Source: Polymorphum gilvum SL003B-26A1 (lineage in GTDB: Bacteria > Pseudomonadota > Alphaproteobacteria > Rhizobiales > Stappiaceae). From it: a DNA stretch of 64,000 nucleotides. The notes under the pieces are model-generated. The model was not told where the DNA came from. It did no database searches and worked only from the letters and a program-made list of their open reading frames with translations. Shown piece by piece: positions 28,736-36,684 of this stretch. The stretch is taken from assembly GCF_000192745.1 (NCBI RefSeq), contig NC_015259.1:635001-699000 (forward strand). The letters run 5' to 3'. The translations under genes were made by a program, and so were the position numbers. Positions within the stretch are counted from its first letter, which is position 1, and every line of letters starts with the position of its first letter.

Positions 28736-29322
28736 TGCTCGTCTCCCCGAGCCGGCAGATCGCCGCCGGCCAGCACTTTGAGCGCCTGCGTGGTGAGGTC
28801 CTCAACTGCCCCGCTCTTGCCATCGACGAGCGGCTTGATCTGCAGGACATCCCTGAGGACGCCGACCCCGAGGATAAAGGCCGCTATCAACGCGGCGCGC
28901 TGCGTTGAGGGTGGACTGGTCGTTTTGGAAACCGACTCGATGAAATCGGTGAGAATGGTCTCCCGCAGAACGCTGGAGGCGTCGCTGCTACTCAGCGAAT
29001 GCACGATGATGTCGATCGGGCGAACCTCGTCCTTGTCGCCCATCGCCTGATCAGCGAAGAGCACCGCGCAGAGCCTGTCGACCAGGTCGTCGGGCGAGTT
29101 CGCATGGAAACGTTCCGCGCGTGCCGTTGCGCGGACGGCTTCGGCCAAAAGCATCTCCTTCGAACCAAAGGACCGGTGCACATGTGCAACATCGACGCCC
29201 ACATCGGCAGCGATGGCTCTCAGGGACGCGTCCTCATAGGACAGCCGCGCGAACCGGCGGATTGCTGCGTCAAGAATCTGCTCGCGCTTCAGCGCCGCAG
29301 CCTGCGCTGTCGACCGAGCCAT
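28732..29322 (-). CDS. TetR-family transcriptional regulator
   Basis: A 196-aa protein with an N-terminal TetR helix-turn-helix (REQILDAAIRRFARLSYED, then VGVDVAHVHRSFGSKEMLLAEAV). The ligand domain is variable. It is the first gene of the PHA synthase operon and faces the phasin gene, with a perfect palindrome between them, so it probably controls both directions. Its ligand may be an acyl-CoA or PHA intermediate; that is inference. Confidence 0.85.
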   Translation of the reverse strand: MARSTAQAAALKREQILDAAIRRFARLSYEDASLRAIAADVGVDVAHVHRSFGSKEMLLAEAVRATARAERFHANSPDDLVDRLCAVLFADQAMGDKDEVRPIDIIVHSLSSSDASSVLRETILTDFIESVSKTTSPPSTQRAALIAAFILGVGVLRDVLQIKPLVDGKSGAVEDLTTQALKVLAGGDLPARGDEQ

Positions 29323-29379
29323 GGGAACTCCAAATTCTGGTTGCTTATGGGGAAAGAATAGCGGTAGTATTTAAACCAG

Positions 29380-29393
29380 TCAACAATTGTTGA
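29380..29393. promoter_or_regulatory. Palindromic operator, TCAACAATTGTTGA
   Basis: A perfect 14-bp palindrome in the AT-rich gap between tetR and the phasin gene, 58 bp from the tetR start and 74 bp from the phasin start. It is the best candidate binding site of the TetR protein. Confidence 0.55.
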
Positions 29394-29466
29394 TCTAATT
29401 CATTTTAATCATGCGCGCTGGCGGGAGACGTTTGTCTAACCCAGCCTTACGAAAGGAACGTGTGCT

Positions 29467-29811
29467 ATGACTGCAGAAACGGCGACACAGAAGGCACAGA
29501 AAGCCCAAACAATCGCATCTGAACCGGTATTCCCTCCCTCCGGCAATACTGCTGACTGGCTCAAATCGGTTACCGAGGCGTCGACCAAGCTCTATGTTGG
29601 CTGCTGGGGGAAGGCCATCGACCTCGCGGCGGACCGGTTGCAAGATCAGGCGGCTTATCTGAAGTCGCTCTCCCAGTGCACCGATCCTGCCGAGGCCTTA
29701 AAGCTCAATGCGGCGTTCGCCCAGCAATCGGCCTCCTGCCTCCTCGAGGATGGACCGAAGCTGTTCGACAGTTTTCGTTCGAGTGTCGCAACAATCGGGC
29801 TCGCAAAATAG
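29467..29811 (+). CDS. Phasin-like PHA granule protein
   Basis: A 114-aa helical, amphipathic protein (WLKSVTEASTKLYVGCWGKA, AAYLKSLSQCTDPAEAL) of the phasin type. Phasins coat PHA granules and control their size. Position opposite the TetR-phaC operon, size and composition support this; sequence motifs in phasins are weak. GAAAGGAA lies upstream. The 264-bp gap to the phaB remnant holds no gene I can support. Confidence 0.72.
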   Translation: MTAETATQKAQKAQTIASEPVFPPSGNTADWLKSVTEASTKLYVGCWGKAIDLAADRLQDQAAYLKSLSQCTDPAEALKLNAAFAQQSASCLLEDGPKLFDSFRSSVATIGLAK

Positions 29812-30075
29812 CGTCTCGTCTGCTGCGTTTCGTGTTGTTCAGCAGGCCTCGACACATAACGTCCGCGTTCTAGCGGACGCCGCCGTTTCAATTCGTAGAC
29901 GCACCATTCTCGGATCTCAGACGTAAGGCGCCCTCCCGCGTGCCGAGCGAGTTGCGAGCGCAATCTGGAGAGAACTGGCGCGCCGAGTTGACGCCATACG
30001 CGACCAATAGAATCGTCAAAGGGAGGTGAACCGCAGGCCTTTTGGAAAGGCAGCTGAAACCTAAGGAATTCTATC

Positions 30076-30213
30076 ATGAGTCGTATCGCGCTTGTCACGG
30101 GAGGCGTCACCGGTATCGGTGCGGCCACCTGCGTCGCCCTTAAGGCCGCCGGTTACCGGGTTGTCGCCCACTACTTCGGCAAGGATGCCGAGGCAACCGC
30201 ATTCGCAAAATGC
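30076..30213 (+). pseudogene. phaB: phaB (acetoacetyl-CoA reductase) 5' fragment
   Basis: Begins MSRIALVTGGVTGIGAATC, the cofactor-binding start of PhaB-type short-chain dehydrogenases (TGGxxGIG), and continues for about 45 residues to YFGKDAEATAFAK. The homology then stops abruptly and unrelated DNA carrying an integrase remnant follows. The gene is lost beyond this junction, which marks the right edge of the PHA cassette. Confidence 0.8.
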
Positions 30214-30214
30214 G

Positions 30215-30739
30215 GGGGATGTCCCGAGTTGTATAAAAAGCACTCCGCATCGCTGAGATAGCGCATCCGCTCATTTCTGATCTTGGTGATCCGGTTCACG
30301 CCGTCCAGCGGGCTCGACCCCGTCCACCCCCACTGGATCGCGTATTTGAACAGCACCGCCAGCATGTCGCGGTAGTGCTTCGTCGTCTTGCGGCTCTTCG
30401 GCTTGGGCGGCGCCTTCTGGGCTTTCATCTCTCGCCTTCCTCGGGCGGCTTGCGCCGGCCGTCGCCGGCGGCAGCAAGCTCCGCGAGCTTGTCGCTGACC
30501 GTGTCGGCGGTGATGTAGGCGAGGGAGTATTGCCCGAGGGTCTTTTCCCAGTAGGCGAGGAAGGAGCCTTCCGCCCGCTTGGTGCTCTCTCCCGGTGGAC
30601 GAACACTTCCTTCCGGAAGCGGTCGATCACGTCCTGGAGAGTCTTGCTGGCAGCCGTGCGGACGACGTTCTTGAGCTCGCCCTTGCGGATGCCGCTCTCG
30701 GTGTCTAACGCCCACTGCTTGGCATCCGTCAGCCGCTTG
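30215..30739 (-). pseudogene. Degraded tyrosine integrase, frameshifted
   Basis: Three successive frames give pieces of an integrase N-terminal half: TLQDVIDRFRKEVF, then GSFLAYWEKTLGQYSLAYIT (core-binding domain), then KHYRDMLAVLFKYAIQWGW and NERMRYLSDAE at the entry to the catalytic domain. The catalytic part is missing. The fragment ends where the phaB remnant begins, so this integrase or its recombination site may have made the junction. Confidence 0.75.
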
Positions 30740-30748
30740 ACCGACCGA

Positions 30749-30782
30749 GGAAGCCCGCCCCGAAGGGCGGGCTTCCTTTTCG
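30749..30782. terminator. Strong hairpin terminator
   Basis: Perfect 12-bp stem GGAAGCCCGCCC / GGGCGGGCTTCC with loop cgaa, followed by tttt. It separates integrase debris from the next small gene. Confidence 0.75.
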
Positions 30783-30785
30783 TTC

Positions 30786-30801
30786 TTTCGTCAATTCGTT
30801 A
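30786..30801. repeat. Tandem TTCGTNA site 2
   Basis: TTTCGTCAATTCGTTA, 14 bp upstream of the small membrane gene. Same motif as at 22156, 32885, 41183, 43041 and 43961. Confidence 0.4.
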
Positions 30802-30814
30802 TCGGTGGGTCATC

Positions 30815-31000
30815 ATGCCCGTCATCGTCACCGTCGCGGTCATCGCCTTGGCCGCTTTCGTCAGCGCCGGAACCGGTAGCGCCGATGCCTTCGTGGCGGT
30901 GCTTTTCGTCGGCCCGTTCGCGGCTATTGGGCTGTTCTATGTCCTGATGCTCGTCGGCCGGCTTATGAAGGCAATCCGAAGCGGACCGCATTCTCGCTGA
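30815..31000 (+). CDS. Small two-helix membrane protein
   Basis: A 61-aa protein with two hydrophobic segments (PVIVTVAVIALAAFVSAG and FVAVLFVGPFAAIGLFYVLML) and a basic end (KAIRSGPHSR). It follows a strong terminator and a TTCGTNA repeat site, a context shared with other plasmid genes in this window. No family recognised; a small gene with weak start evidence. Confidence 0.5.
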   Translation: MPVIVTVAVIALAAFVSAGTGSADAFVAVLFVGPFAAIGLFYVLMLVGRLMKAIRSGPHSR

Positions 31001-31069
31001 CCGTGCTCCCACGTGCGCCGTGCCGTGCTGGCGTGGCGCACTCCTTGGATTTGAGACTTCGCTGCTGCT

Positions 31070-31203
31070 GAAACAGAATCGTCTATTCTGTCAACATTCG
31101 GAACAGCAAGATGAATTACTGTAAATGTTGTTTTCAGTTAAACAGATTTCGAAGGAAATCTGGCGCGATCGCTTCAATGCAACAGAATAGACGATTTTGT
31201 TTC
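31070..31203. repeat. 134-bp AT-rich element with nested palindromes
   Basis: The ends are 22-bp inverted repeats with one mismatch (31070-31091 and 31182-31203). Each end is itself a dyad, ACAGAAT-N5-ATTCTGT (right copy one mismatch). Inside, CAGATTTC-gaag-GAAATCTG (31143-31162) is a perfect hairpin. It could be a miniature inverted-repeat element, a recombination site or a replication-control locus. Confidence 0.55.
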
Positions 31204-31373
31204 ACAATATTCGCATATCCAGAGATGGATATATCCTCAGGGGCTGGCGGGGGACCGCCAGCCTCACCAGCGGAAAATTCGGCTGATCGAACGTGTTCGG
31301 GGGTGCCGCCAACCACCGTTGAGCGCCTCCAGCCACTATTGAGATCGAGCCCAACATAGGACAACCACATGAC

Positions 31374-31625
31374 GTGAAGCTGAGGATTTACGAGGCGCAA
31401 CTTTACAATAAATGGGTTCGGCTGTTGCTGGACACGGGCGAGCCCAATGTAACGGGCTTCAGCGATGCATGGGCCGACGCACGCTATGTGGAGGTCAAGG
31501 CAGAGTCCATCGAGCAAGCGGCACGGCTTCTCGCGCGCGACTATCCGTCGGAGGCCGGCTTCGTCATCAGCGGCATCGAGGAACTGCCAAACTCGAACGA
31601 ACCGCGCATCAAGGTCGTCAAGTGA
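31374..31625 (+). CDS. Hypothetical protein
   Basis: An 83-aa protein starting at GTG (MKLRIYEAQLYNKWVRLL), soluble, mixed alpha and beta (VEVKAESIEQAARLLARDYP, FVISGIEEL). Its stop overlaps the start of the next gene by 4 bases, so both are translated together. AGGA lies 14 bp upstream. I do not recognise the family. Confidence 0.6.
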   Translation: MKLRIYEAQLYNKWVRLLLDTGEPNVTGFSDAWADARYVEVKAESIEQAARLLARDYPSEAGFVISGIEELPNSNEPRIKVVK

Positions 31626-31903
31626 GGAAGCTCGGTTCGACGGTCTGCGTACTCGCTCTTGCCGCCTGTGCAGCTTCGCCGCGCGGCGCGACTGACGCCT
31701 ATGTCCGGACAACCGGCGACCCGCTCGACTGCCCGGCTATCCGCATTGGCCTCATGGCGTGTCCCGCCACCTTGCATGACCATGTTGCTGAATGCGGATG
31801 CGCCGGAGCCATGCCGCGCCCAGTCGTCCACTATCTGTGCCGAGGCGGCCACTGGCAGCCCGTCAACGGGACATGCCCACCCTTGTCCGCCTCACACCGT
31901 TGA
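31622..31903 (+). CDS. Small cysteine-rich lipoprotein
   Basis: A 93-aa protein with signal MRKLGSTVCVLALAAC and a LAAC lipobox. The mature chain has several further cysteines (DCPAIRI, LMACPATLHDHVAECGC, YLCRGGHW, GTCPP), suggesting disulphide-bonded periplasmic structure. The GTG start overlaps the previous stop. Similar-sized plasmid lipoproteins serve in surface exclusion or secretion pores, but no motif here identifies such a role. Confidence 0.6.
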   Translation: MRKLGSTVCVLALAACAASPRGATDAYVRTTGDPLDCPAIRIGLMACPATLHDHVAECGCAGAMPRPVVHYLCRGGHWQPVNGTCPPLSASHR

Positions 31904-32290
31904 GCCGCCAACCGACGACAGGCGGCATCGAGCGTCACGGCTCTTCATAGGTAACCTTGCCGCTCGCCGATTAGATTGGCGTCGGGCGAGTATTCTCCCC
32001 CGGTCGTCTGCCGTGACCAATACCTCTCGCGCACCGTGCCGTTCAGGTGTGGCGTGCGCCGTTTTCTCGCCTGCACCTTGGGCTTCGTGACGGGGGCAGG
32101 CGGACTTCTCAACATCACCGATGAACGCGACCGGCCTGCTTCGGCCAAGCGGGATCTGATACTGCCGCGCCGCACGTCGGGTGAGGGGCGCTGAGGTCGC
32201 CAAGGCTGAGCTTCCTAACTGTTTGGATCGGTCAGCCACCCATCTGCGTCCTTTCCTGTCATGGCCACATCTGAGCCCGTCGCCCGTCCC
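31904..32290. other. Gap with no confident gene
   Basis: A minus-strand frame at 31945-32175 encodes 76 aa ending ...YSPDANLIGERQGYL. It has a plausible composition but no ribosome site I trust. Otherwise nothing is seen before leader B. Confidence 0.3.
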
Positions 32291-32535
32291 CGCAACGGCG
32301 CACGGTCGGTTTCTTCCCCTGCGGCTGCGCCGCATTCCTCGCGGGCGCTACGCGCATCAAGAAACAGCCCGCTTGCCGTCTCCCACTGCGTTCCGCCCGC
32401 TTCGTGTCCCGGTCGGGGCTTCGCCCCTCCGCGCCTCTTGGGGTGCGGGGCCGTGCTTCGACGGTCTCTGTCATGGGCCATGGAAAGGTCGCGATGGGCG
32501 CGACCGCCAGAACCAAACGCAAGGAGACTTTCATC
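32291..32535 (+). promoter_or_regulatory. Structured leader B, upstream of DUF736 gene
   Basis: Shares CGCAACGGC, TTTCTTCCCC (32310), stem GCGGC-tgc-GCCGC, ATTCCTCGCGG and a following AAGAAACAGCCCGC with leader A. About 40 nearly identical bases from 32407 follow (cccggtcggggcttcgcccc and onward). TTTCTT and AAGAAA can pair around the inner stem. Confidence 0.6.
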
Positions 32536-32832
32536 ATGGCAACCATCGGCACCTTCACCAAGACCGACAGCGGCTTCACCGGCACCATCCAGACCCTCGG
32601 CCTCAAGGCCACCAAGGTCGCGATCACCGGCGTCGAGAAGACCAACGACTCCGCCCCCGACTTCCGCGTCAAGGCGGGCACCGTCGAGATCGGCGCGGCC
32701 TGGCACCGCACCAGCAAGGGCGGCAACGAGTACATCTCGATCAAGCTGGACGACCCAAGCTTCGTCGCCCCGATCTACGCCAACCTGGTCGAGCAGCAGG
32801 ACAAGGGCTTCGCCCTCATCTGGAGCCGCTGA
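32536..32832 (+). CDS. DUF736 protein
   Basis: A 98-aa DUF736 member, complete. MATIGTFTKTDSGFTGTIQT is the family start and GAAWHRTSKGGNEYISIKLD the conserved centre. The family is a small beta-rich protein found on alphaproteobacterial and IncP-like conjugative plasmids; its activity is not established. AAGGAG lies 9 bp before the ATG. It stands behind structured leader B, as ArdC does behind leader A, which suggests co-regulated establishment genes. Confidence 0.92.
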   Translation: MATIGTFTKTDSGFTGTIQTLGLKATKVAITGVEKTNDSAPDFRVKAGTVEIGAAWHRTSKGGNEYISIKLDDPSFVAPIYANLVEQQDKGFALIWSR

Positions 32833-32884
32833 CCGCAGGCGACGCCGCCCGCCATACGGCGGGCGGCACTGCCTCCGCATAGTT

Positions 32885-32900
32885 TAACGATTTAACGAAT
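32885..32900. repeat. Tandem TTCGTNA site 3
   Basis: TAACGATTTAACGAAT overlaps the start codon of the next gene; reverse complement of the TTCGTNA tandem motif. Confidence 0.35.
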
Positions 32901-33408
32901 GGACGATTTCGACATGATCACTTTGACCGACATCCATATGCAACGCCTGCACGCCGAGGCCGCGCGCCTCTTCGAGGAAGCCGACCGCCGCCTCGCGACA
33001 GCCGAAGACACCGACGATTCCGAAGACTGGGATGCGTGGAAGGAGGCCGACGGCATAGCGGCCGGCTTCAAGCTCGCACTCCAAGCGGTCGCCAGCGAGG
33101 CGGCCAACCCTGAGCCGACGCCGCCCGCGCCTGCGCTCAGCTACGACGAATGGCGCGATGCCTATCGGCCTGTCCGCAACACGATCCGCAATGATGCGCC
33201 CTTCGACGGCCTGATGTTCGAGACCTTCGGCCCCGAACTCGACGCCGTCGCTGCGGCCGACCCGGCCTGCATCTGGACGCTCGTCAGCAGCGATGACGAC
33301 GACGGCCTCTACCTTCTGTCCGGCTGCCATTTCGTCAACCGGATGGGCTACCTCGTCACCGAACGCCCGTGGGCTGGCGACGGCCAGCTTGAAATCCGCC
33401 TCGATTGA
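32899..33408 (+). CDS. Acidic plasmid protein, unknown function
   Basis: A 169-aa acidic protein. The first half is helical (MQRLHAEAARLFEEADRRLA) with an aspartate-rich patch (TAEDTDDSEDWDAW). The second half contains ALSYDEWRDAYRPVRN and ends YLVTERPWAGDGQ. No signal or membrane helix. The start at 32899 is the first ATG; 32914 is also possible, neither with a clear ribosome site. High negative charge would suit a DNA-mimic anti-defence protein, but that is only inference. Confidence 0.65.
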   Translation: MDDFDMITLTDIHMQRLHAEAARLFEEADRRLATAEDTDDSEDWDAWKEADGIAAGFKLALQAVASEAANPEPTPPAPALSYDEWRDAYRPVRNTIRNDAPFDGLMFETFGPELDAVAAADPACIWTLVSSDDDDGLYLLSGCHFVNRMGYLVTERPWAGDGQLEIRLD

Positions 33409-33429
33409 GGCGTCCATCAACTGCCCCCG

Positions 33430-33689
33430 TCGGTTCGCCGTCGGGGGCTTTTTGTGCTCCCGGTCGCCGTGCTGCGGCGGGGACGCACACATCCAGTCCC
33501 GACCCCTTCCGGTCCGTTGCCCGCCCTTCGGATGTTCGCGTTCGTAGCGGGCGGCGCCTTGCCGTCCATGACCTGCCCGCGCCGGCGGGCAGGCCCGCCC
33601 GTGTTGGTCAGGACGGCGGCGGCTCATGCCGCCCGCCCTTTCGGTCGCGTCCGTCAGGACGCGCAACCAACGACCGAAAGGAGATCATC
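33430..33689 (+). promoter_or_regulatory. GC-rich leader upstream of 33690 gene
   Basis: 260 bp without a gene. A hairpin lies at gcccgcgccggcgggc near 33576, followed by cccgtgttggtcagga. The ccgtgttgg block also occurs in the leader before DUF2958 (near 21203). Further repeats (ccgtcaggacg) precede the AAAGGAG ribosome site. Confidence 0.4.
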
Positions 33690-34055
33690 ATGGGACTGGA
33701 TATGTACGCCTTCACCACCGCCGAGGCTGTCGAGGCCGAGGTGGACTTCACCGCCAAGACCGCCAGCGAACTCGCCTACTGGCGGAAACACCCCAACCTG
33801 CACGGATGGATGGAGCGGCTCTACCGCGAGAAGGGCGGGCAGGACGATACCTTCAACTGCGTCAACGTCGCGCTGACGGCCGACGACCTCGACCGGCTTG
33901 AAGCCGACATCGAGGCGAACGCGCTGCCCTTCACCGAAGGATTCTTCTTCGGCGCGACCGACGGCAGCGAGCGCGATGACGATCTGGCCTTCATCGCCAA
34001 GGCGCGCGCGGCCATCGCCGAAGGGAAGACGGTGTTCTACACATCGTGGTGGTGA
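33690..34055 (+). CDS. Conserved phage/plasmid protein (MGLDMYA family)
   Basis: A 121-aa protein beginning MGLDMYAFTTAEA with the conserved segment YWRKHPNLHGWMERLYREKG and ending KTVFYTSWW. Relatives occur on phages and plasmids and are sometimes mislabelled as phosphoglycerate kinase; no kinase motif is present. It is acidic. AAAGGAG precedes the ATG. It sits in the row of single genes each preceded by a long GC-rich leader. Confidence 0.75.
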   Translation: MGLDMYAFTTAEAVEAEVDFTAKTASELAYWRKHPNLHGWMERLYREKGGQDDTFNCVNVALTADDLDRLEADIEANALPFTEGFFFGATDGSERDDDLAFIAKARAAIAEGKTVFYTSWW

Positions 34056-34381
34056 GCCTCTGGCACCATCGACGAAGCCGCCCGGCAACGGGCGGCTTTT
34101 GTCGTGCTGGGGTAGGTTGGCTGACGGACGCCATGAGTCACCGCCGAGCAGGCCGGACGCAGGCGCCCCGGCTCAGCCTCGGTGCGCTGGCCGACGGGAA
34201 CACTTGGCTCTCCCGCTGATCGTCGCCGTGCCCGGCAGGCGCCCGGAGCCCCGATGCCGCCGTCCGGCATGTCAGTCTGCGAGACAGCCGGCGTGTTCAG
34301 CCGGGGCCTTCCCATCCTTCCTCTGGCCGTGACCGGCGGGGCCTTCCTGACCTGGGCGAACGTGGCGCCGGCGGCGCCCGC
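34056..34381. other. GC-rich gap before leader C
   Basis: No gene is supported. A terminator-like cgggcggctttt lies near 34090. The rest resembles leader DNA, without a clear match to the other leaders. Confidence 0.4.
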
Positions 34382-34575
34382 CGCAACGGCTCGTGCCCGA
34401 CTTTCTTCCCCTGGCCTTCGGCCATTCCTCGCGGTCGCTTCGCTCAAGAAAGACGGGCCTCGCCGTCCTCCACTTCGTTCCGGCCCTGCGGGTGCGGCTG
34501 GTCGCCTTTGCCGCCGCCTTTCGTCGCCCATGGAAGGCCGCGGTCGCGGCCAGGACAACGGAAGGAGGAAAGACC
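34382..34575 (+). promoter_or_regulatory. Structured leader C
   Basis: CGCAACGGC, TTTCTTCCCC (34402), stem GGCC-ttc-GGCC, ATTCCTCGCGGTCGCT, then AAGAAAGACGGGCC. The flanks CCCGACTTTCTT and AAGAAAGACGGG can pair with one mismatch around the inner stem. Same plan as leaders A, B and D with different stem bases. Confidence 0.6.
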
Positions 34576-34794
34576 ATGAACCGACTGAACACCACCGACA
34601 GCTTTCTGGACTTGACCTGGGACGAGTACGTCATCGAAGTCGAGGACAACTACCTGCTGGAGACCGGCGACGACATCGACGAAGACCAGTACGCCGACAT
34701 CGTCCGGGCCTACGACCGGGGCCTGAGCCCGATCGGCTGCGCCATCGCCCTGATGGACCTGCGGCGTCACCAGGGTCGGCCGCTGGCCGCCTGA
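34576..34794 (+). CDS. Very acidic small protein
   Basis: A 72-aa protein with 16 Asp/Glu against 6 Arg. The segment LTWDEYVIEVEDNYLLE is followed by TGDDIDEDQYADIV. It is weakly similar to the 64-aa protein at 37855-38049 (LTFDQYVEFV), which also follows a structured leader. AAGGAGG precedes the ATG. Size and charge resemble DNA-mimic antirestriction proteins; no family is recognised. Confidence 0.65.
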   Translation: MNRLNTTDSFLDLTWDEYVIEVEDNYLLETGDDIDEDQYADIVRAYDRGLSPIGCAIALMDLRRHQGRPLAA

Positions 34795-34961
34795 CCCAGC
34801 CGCGACCGCGCACCCAGCCCCGTCGGGTATCCCGGCGGGGCTTCGTCATGTCCGGCGGGTCACTGCTGCCGCTGGGGTGCGGCGGCGACGGGCGGTTCGC
34901 TGCCGAGGTCAGGCCGCCTTCCGGCATGACCGAACGGACCGTTCAGCCTGATCCGGACGCG

Positions 34962-34987
34962 AAAAAAGCCCGACTTCCGCCGGGCTT
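34962..34987 (-). terminator. Terminator of the interrupted minus-strand operon
   Basis: Read on the minus strand, AAGCCCG / CGGGCTT with a short loop is followed by a run of six T. It lies 17 bp after the original stop (35004-35006) of the gene split by the IS3-family element. Confidence 0.65.
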
Positions 34988-35099
34988 GTCGATTGAAGAA
35001 GGCTTAGCCTTCGTATCTCGGGATACGGAAGTCGTGACCTGCCACTGAGTTTTTCCTCCACCTGGAGTTAGAGTCCGGCCTCGATTGAAGGACGGACAG

Positions 35100-35366
35100 A
35101 TGAAGCGGAAGCGGTTTACGGAAGAGCAGATCATCACGGTGCTCCGGGAGCACGAGGCCGGAGCGAAGGCGAGCGATCTGGCTCGCAAGCACGGTGTCAG
35201 CGAGGCAACGCTGTATAACTGGAAGGCGAAGTATGGCGGGATGGACGTGTCCGACGCCAAACGTCTGAAGGCTCTGGAAGACGAGAACGCGAAGCTGAAG
35301 AAGCTGCTCGCCGACCAGATGCTGGAAGCCTCGGCACTTCGCGAGCTTCTGGCAAAAAAATGGTAG
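35100..35366 (+). CDS. IS3-family transposase OrfA
   Basis: An 88-aa protein. [21 protein letters not shown] and [21 protein letters not shown] form the helix-turn-helix, followed by a leucine-zipper-like coil ([20 protein letters not shown]). It ends at a run of seven A (35354-35360), where a -1 frameshift would make the OrfAB transposase. Confidence 0.93.
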   Translation: MKRKRFTEEQIITVLREHEAGAKASDLARKHGVSEATLYNWKAKYGGMDVSDAKRLKALEDENAKLKKLLADQMLEASALRELLAKKW

Positions 35367-36289
35367 GGCCCGCCGCCAAGCGCGAAGCCGTCGCGCATCT
35401 GCAGGCCGTGATGGGCCTGTCGGAGCGTCGGGCCTGTTCCTTCGTCGGAGCCGATCGCAAGATGATCCGCTACCAGTCGAGCCGTCCGCCGGAGGCCGAA
35501 CTGCGCGGCAGGCTACGTGACCTTGCCAATGAGCGCCGACGCTTTGGCTATCGGCGGCTGTTCATCCTGCTGCGGCGGGAAGGCGAGCCATCCGGCATCA
35601 ACCGCATCTATCGGCTCTACCGGGAAGAAGGGCTGACGGTTCGCAAGCGCCGGGCGCGGCGGCGAGCAGTGGGCACACGAGCGCCGATCCTGGTCGAGGC
35701 AAGACCGAACGCACGCTGGTCGCTGGACTTCGTGCACGACCAGTTCGCCTGCGGGCGGCGCTTTCGCGTGCTCAACATCGTCGATGACGTGACGCGCGAG
35801 TGCCTGGCCGCGATCCCGGACACATCGATCTCCGGTCGTCGGGTGGCACGTGAACTGACCGACCTGATCAGCCGTCGCGGCAAGCCGGACATGATCGTTT
35901 CGGACCACGGCACCGAGTTCACCTCGAACGCCATCCTCGCCTGGTCGAAGGATCACCGTGTCGAGTGGCACTACATCGCGCCCGGAAAGCCGATGCAGAA
36001 CGGCTATGTCGAATCCTTCAACGGCCGGATGCGCGACGAACTGCTGAACGAGAGCCTGTTCTTCGGCATCGACCATGCGCGCAGCGCCATCGCCGAATGG
36101 AGGGAAGATTTCAACACCGCGAGGCCGCATTCCTCGCTCGGCTACCAGACCCCGGCGGCTTTCGCCGAGATCCTCACCGCAACCGGCTCCGACGCTCCGC
36201 TCGATGTGGGCTTCGCGTCTCCACCGGTTGCTCAACCCGCGCCCTACGGCGTAACAGAAACGGCCGAGGCTCTAATCGCCGCTGGATGA
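35360..36289 (+). CDS. IS3-family transposase OrfB
   Basis: A 309-aa integrase-core protein. The DDE residues lie in [22 protein letters not shown] and [17 protein letters not shown]_21-type [20 protein letters not shown] precedes the core. It is intact, so the element may still move. Confidence 0.93.
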   Translation: MVGPAAKREAVAHLQAVMGLSERRACSFVGADRKMIRYQSSRPPEAELRGRLRDLANERRRFGYRRLFILLRREGEPSGINRIYRLYREEGLTVRKRRARRRAVGTRAPILVEARPNARWSLDFVHDQFACGRRFRVLNIVDDVTRECLAAIPDTSISGRRVARELTDLISRRGKPDMIVSDHGTEFTSNAILAWSKDHRVEWHYIAPGKPMQNGYVESFNGRMRDELLNESLFFGIDHARSAIAEWREDFNTARPHSSLGYQTPAAFAEILTATGSDAPLDVGFASPPVAQPAPYGVTETAEALIAAG

Positions 36290-36304
36290 AAGTTCAGTGG
36301 CAGG

Positions 36305-36664
36305 TCAGTCGAGCACTGTCATGGCCAGTCGCGATGGGTCAGTCACCCGTTCTTCCGCCATTGCTTTGAGGACGATGCGCGTGAGCGCAATCTCAAGTTC
36401 TGCTGCGTCCTCTTCGTTCTCAGGCATCATGCCTCGGTATTCCTGGATTTCGTCCCAGAGGAACGACACCCAGTCGGGATGGATTGAGATAGGCGCCTGT
36501 TCCATCTCTTGCCGGATGGACTTTTTGCGGTTGCTGGACAGCCGGTTCAGCGTGTCCTTGACATCGACCTTGGCACGGCCTTCGGCATCGAGGCGATAGT
36601 AGTGTTGTCGCTGCCAGTAGTCGGACGGAAAGACGATCTCTTTTTCGGAAACGGTAACGGACAT
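36305..36664 (-). CDS. Partner protein of HEPN-like gene, C terminus cut by IS
   Basis: A 119-aa soluble, mainly helical acidic protein (EKEIVFPSDYWQRQHYYRLD, then KVDVKDTLNRLSSNRKKSIR). The reading frame ends at TGA inside the right end of the IS3-family element. Across the element, codons for FRIPRYEG and a TAA continue exactly in frame (35004-35030), so the native protein was 127 aa and lost 8 residues. It is the second gene after the HEPN-like gene at 36685-37371 with a 20-bp gap, so probably an operon. Function unknown. Confidence 0.72.
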   Translation of the reverse strand: MSVTVSEKEIVFPSDYWQRQHYYRLDAEGRAKVDVKDTLNRLSSNRKKSIRQEMEQAPISIHPDWVSFLWDEIQEYRGMMPENEEDAAELEIALTRIVLKAMAEERVTDPSRLAMTVLD

Positions 36665-36684
36665 AGAGTCCTCCAGATGTTGAA

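Larger units (their letters stand above)
35035..36307 (+). mobile_element. Complete IS3-family insertion sequence (1273 bp)
   Basis: The ends are inverted repeats beginning TGACCTGCCACTGA on both sides. A 4-bp target duplication GTCG flanks it (35031-35034 and 36308-36311). Contents are orfA and orfB with a slippery A7. Four-base duplication and TGA ends fit the IS407-type branch. The insertion split a minus-strand gene, and its terminal TCA now provides that gene's stop codon. Confidence 0.9.

Noticed and set aside
31945-32175. 76-codon minus-strand gene
   Set aside because: No convincing ribosome site or family; listed only as a possibility in the gap entry.
33690-34055. Phosphoglycerate kinase
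   Set aside because: Homologues sometimes carry that name, but the protein is 121 aa and lacks any kinase motif.
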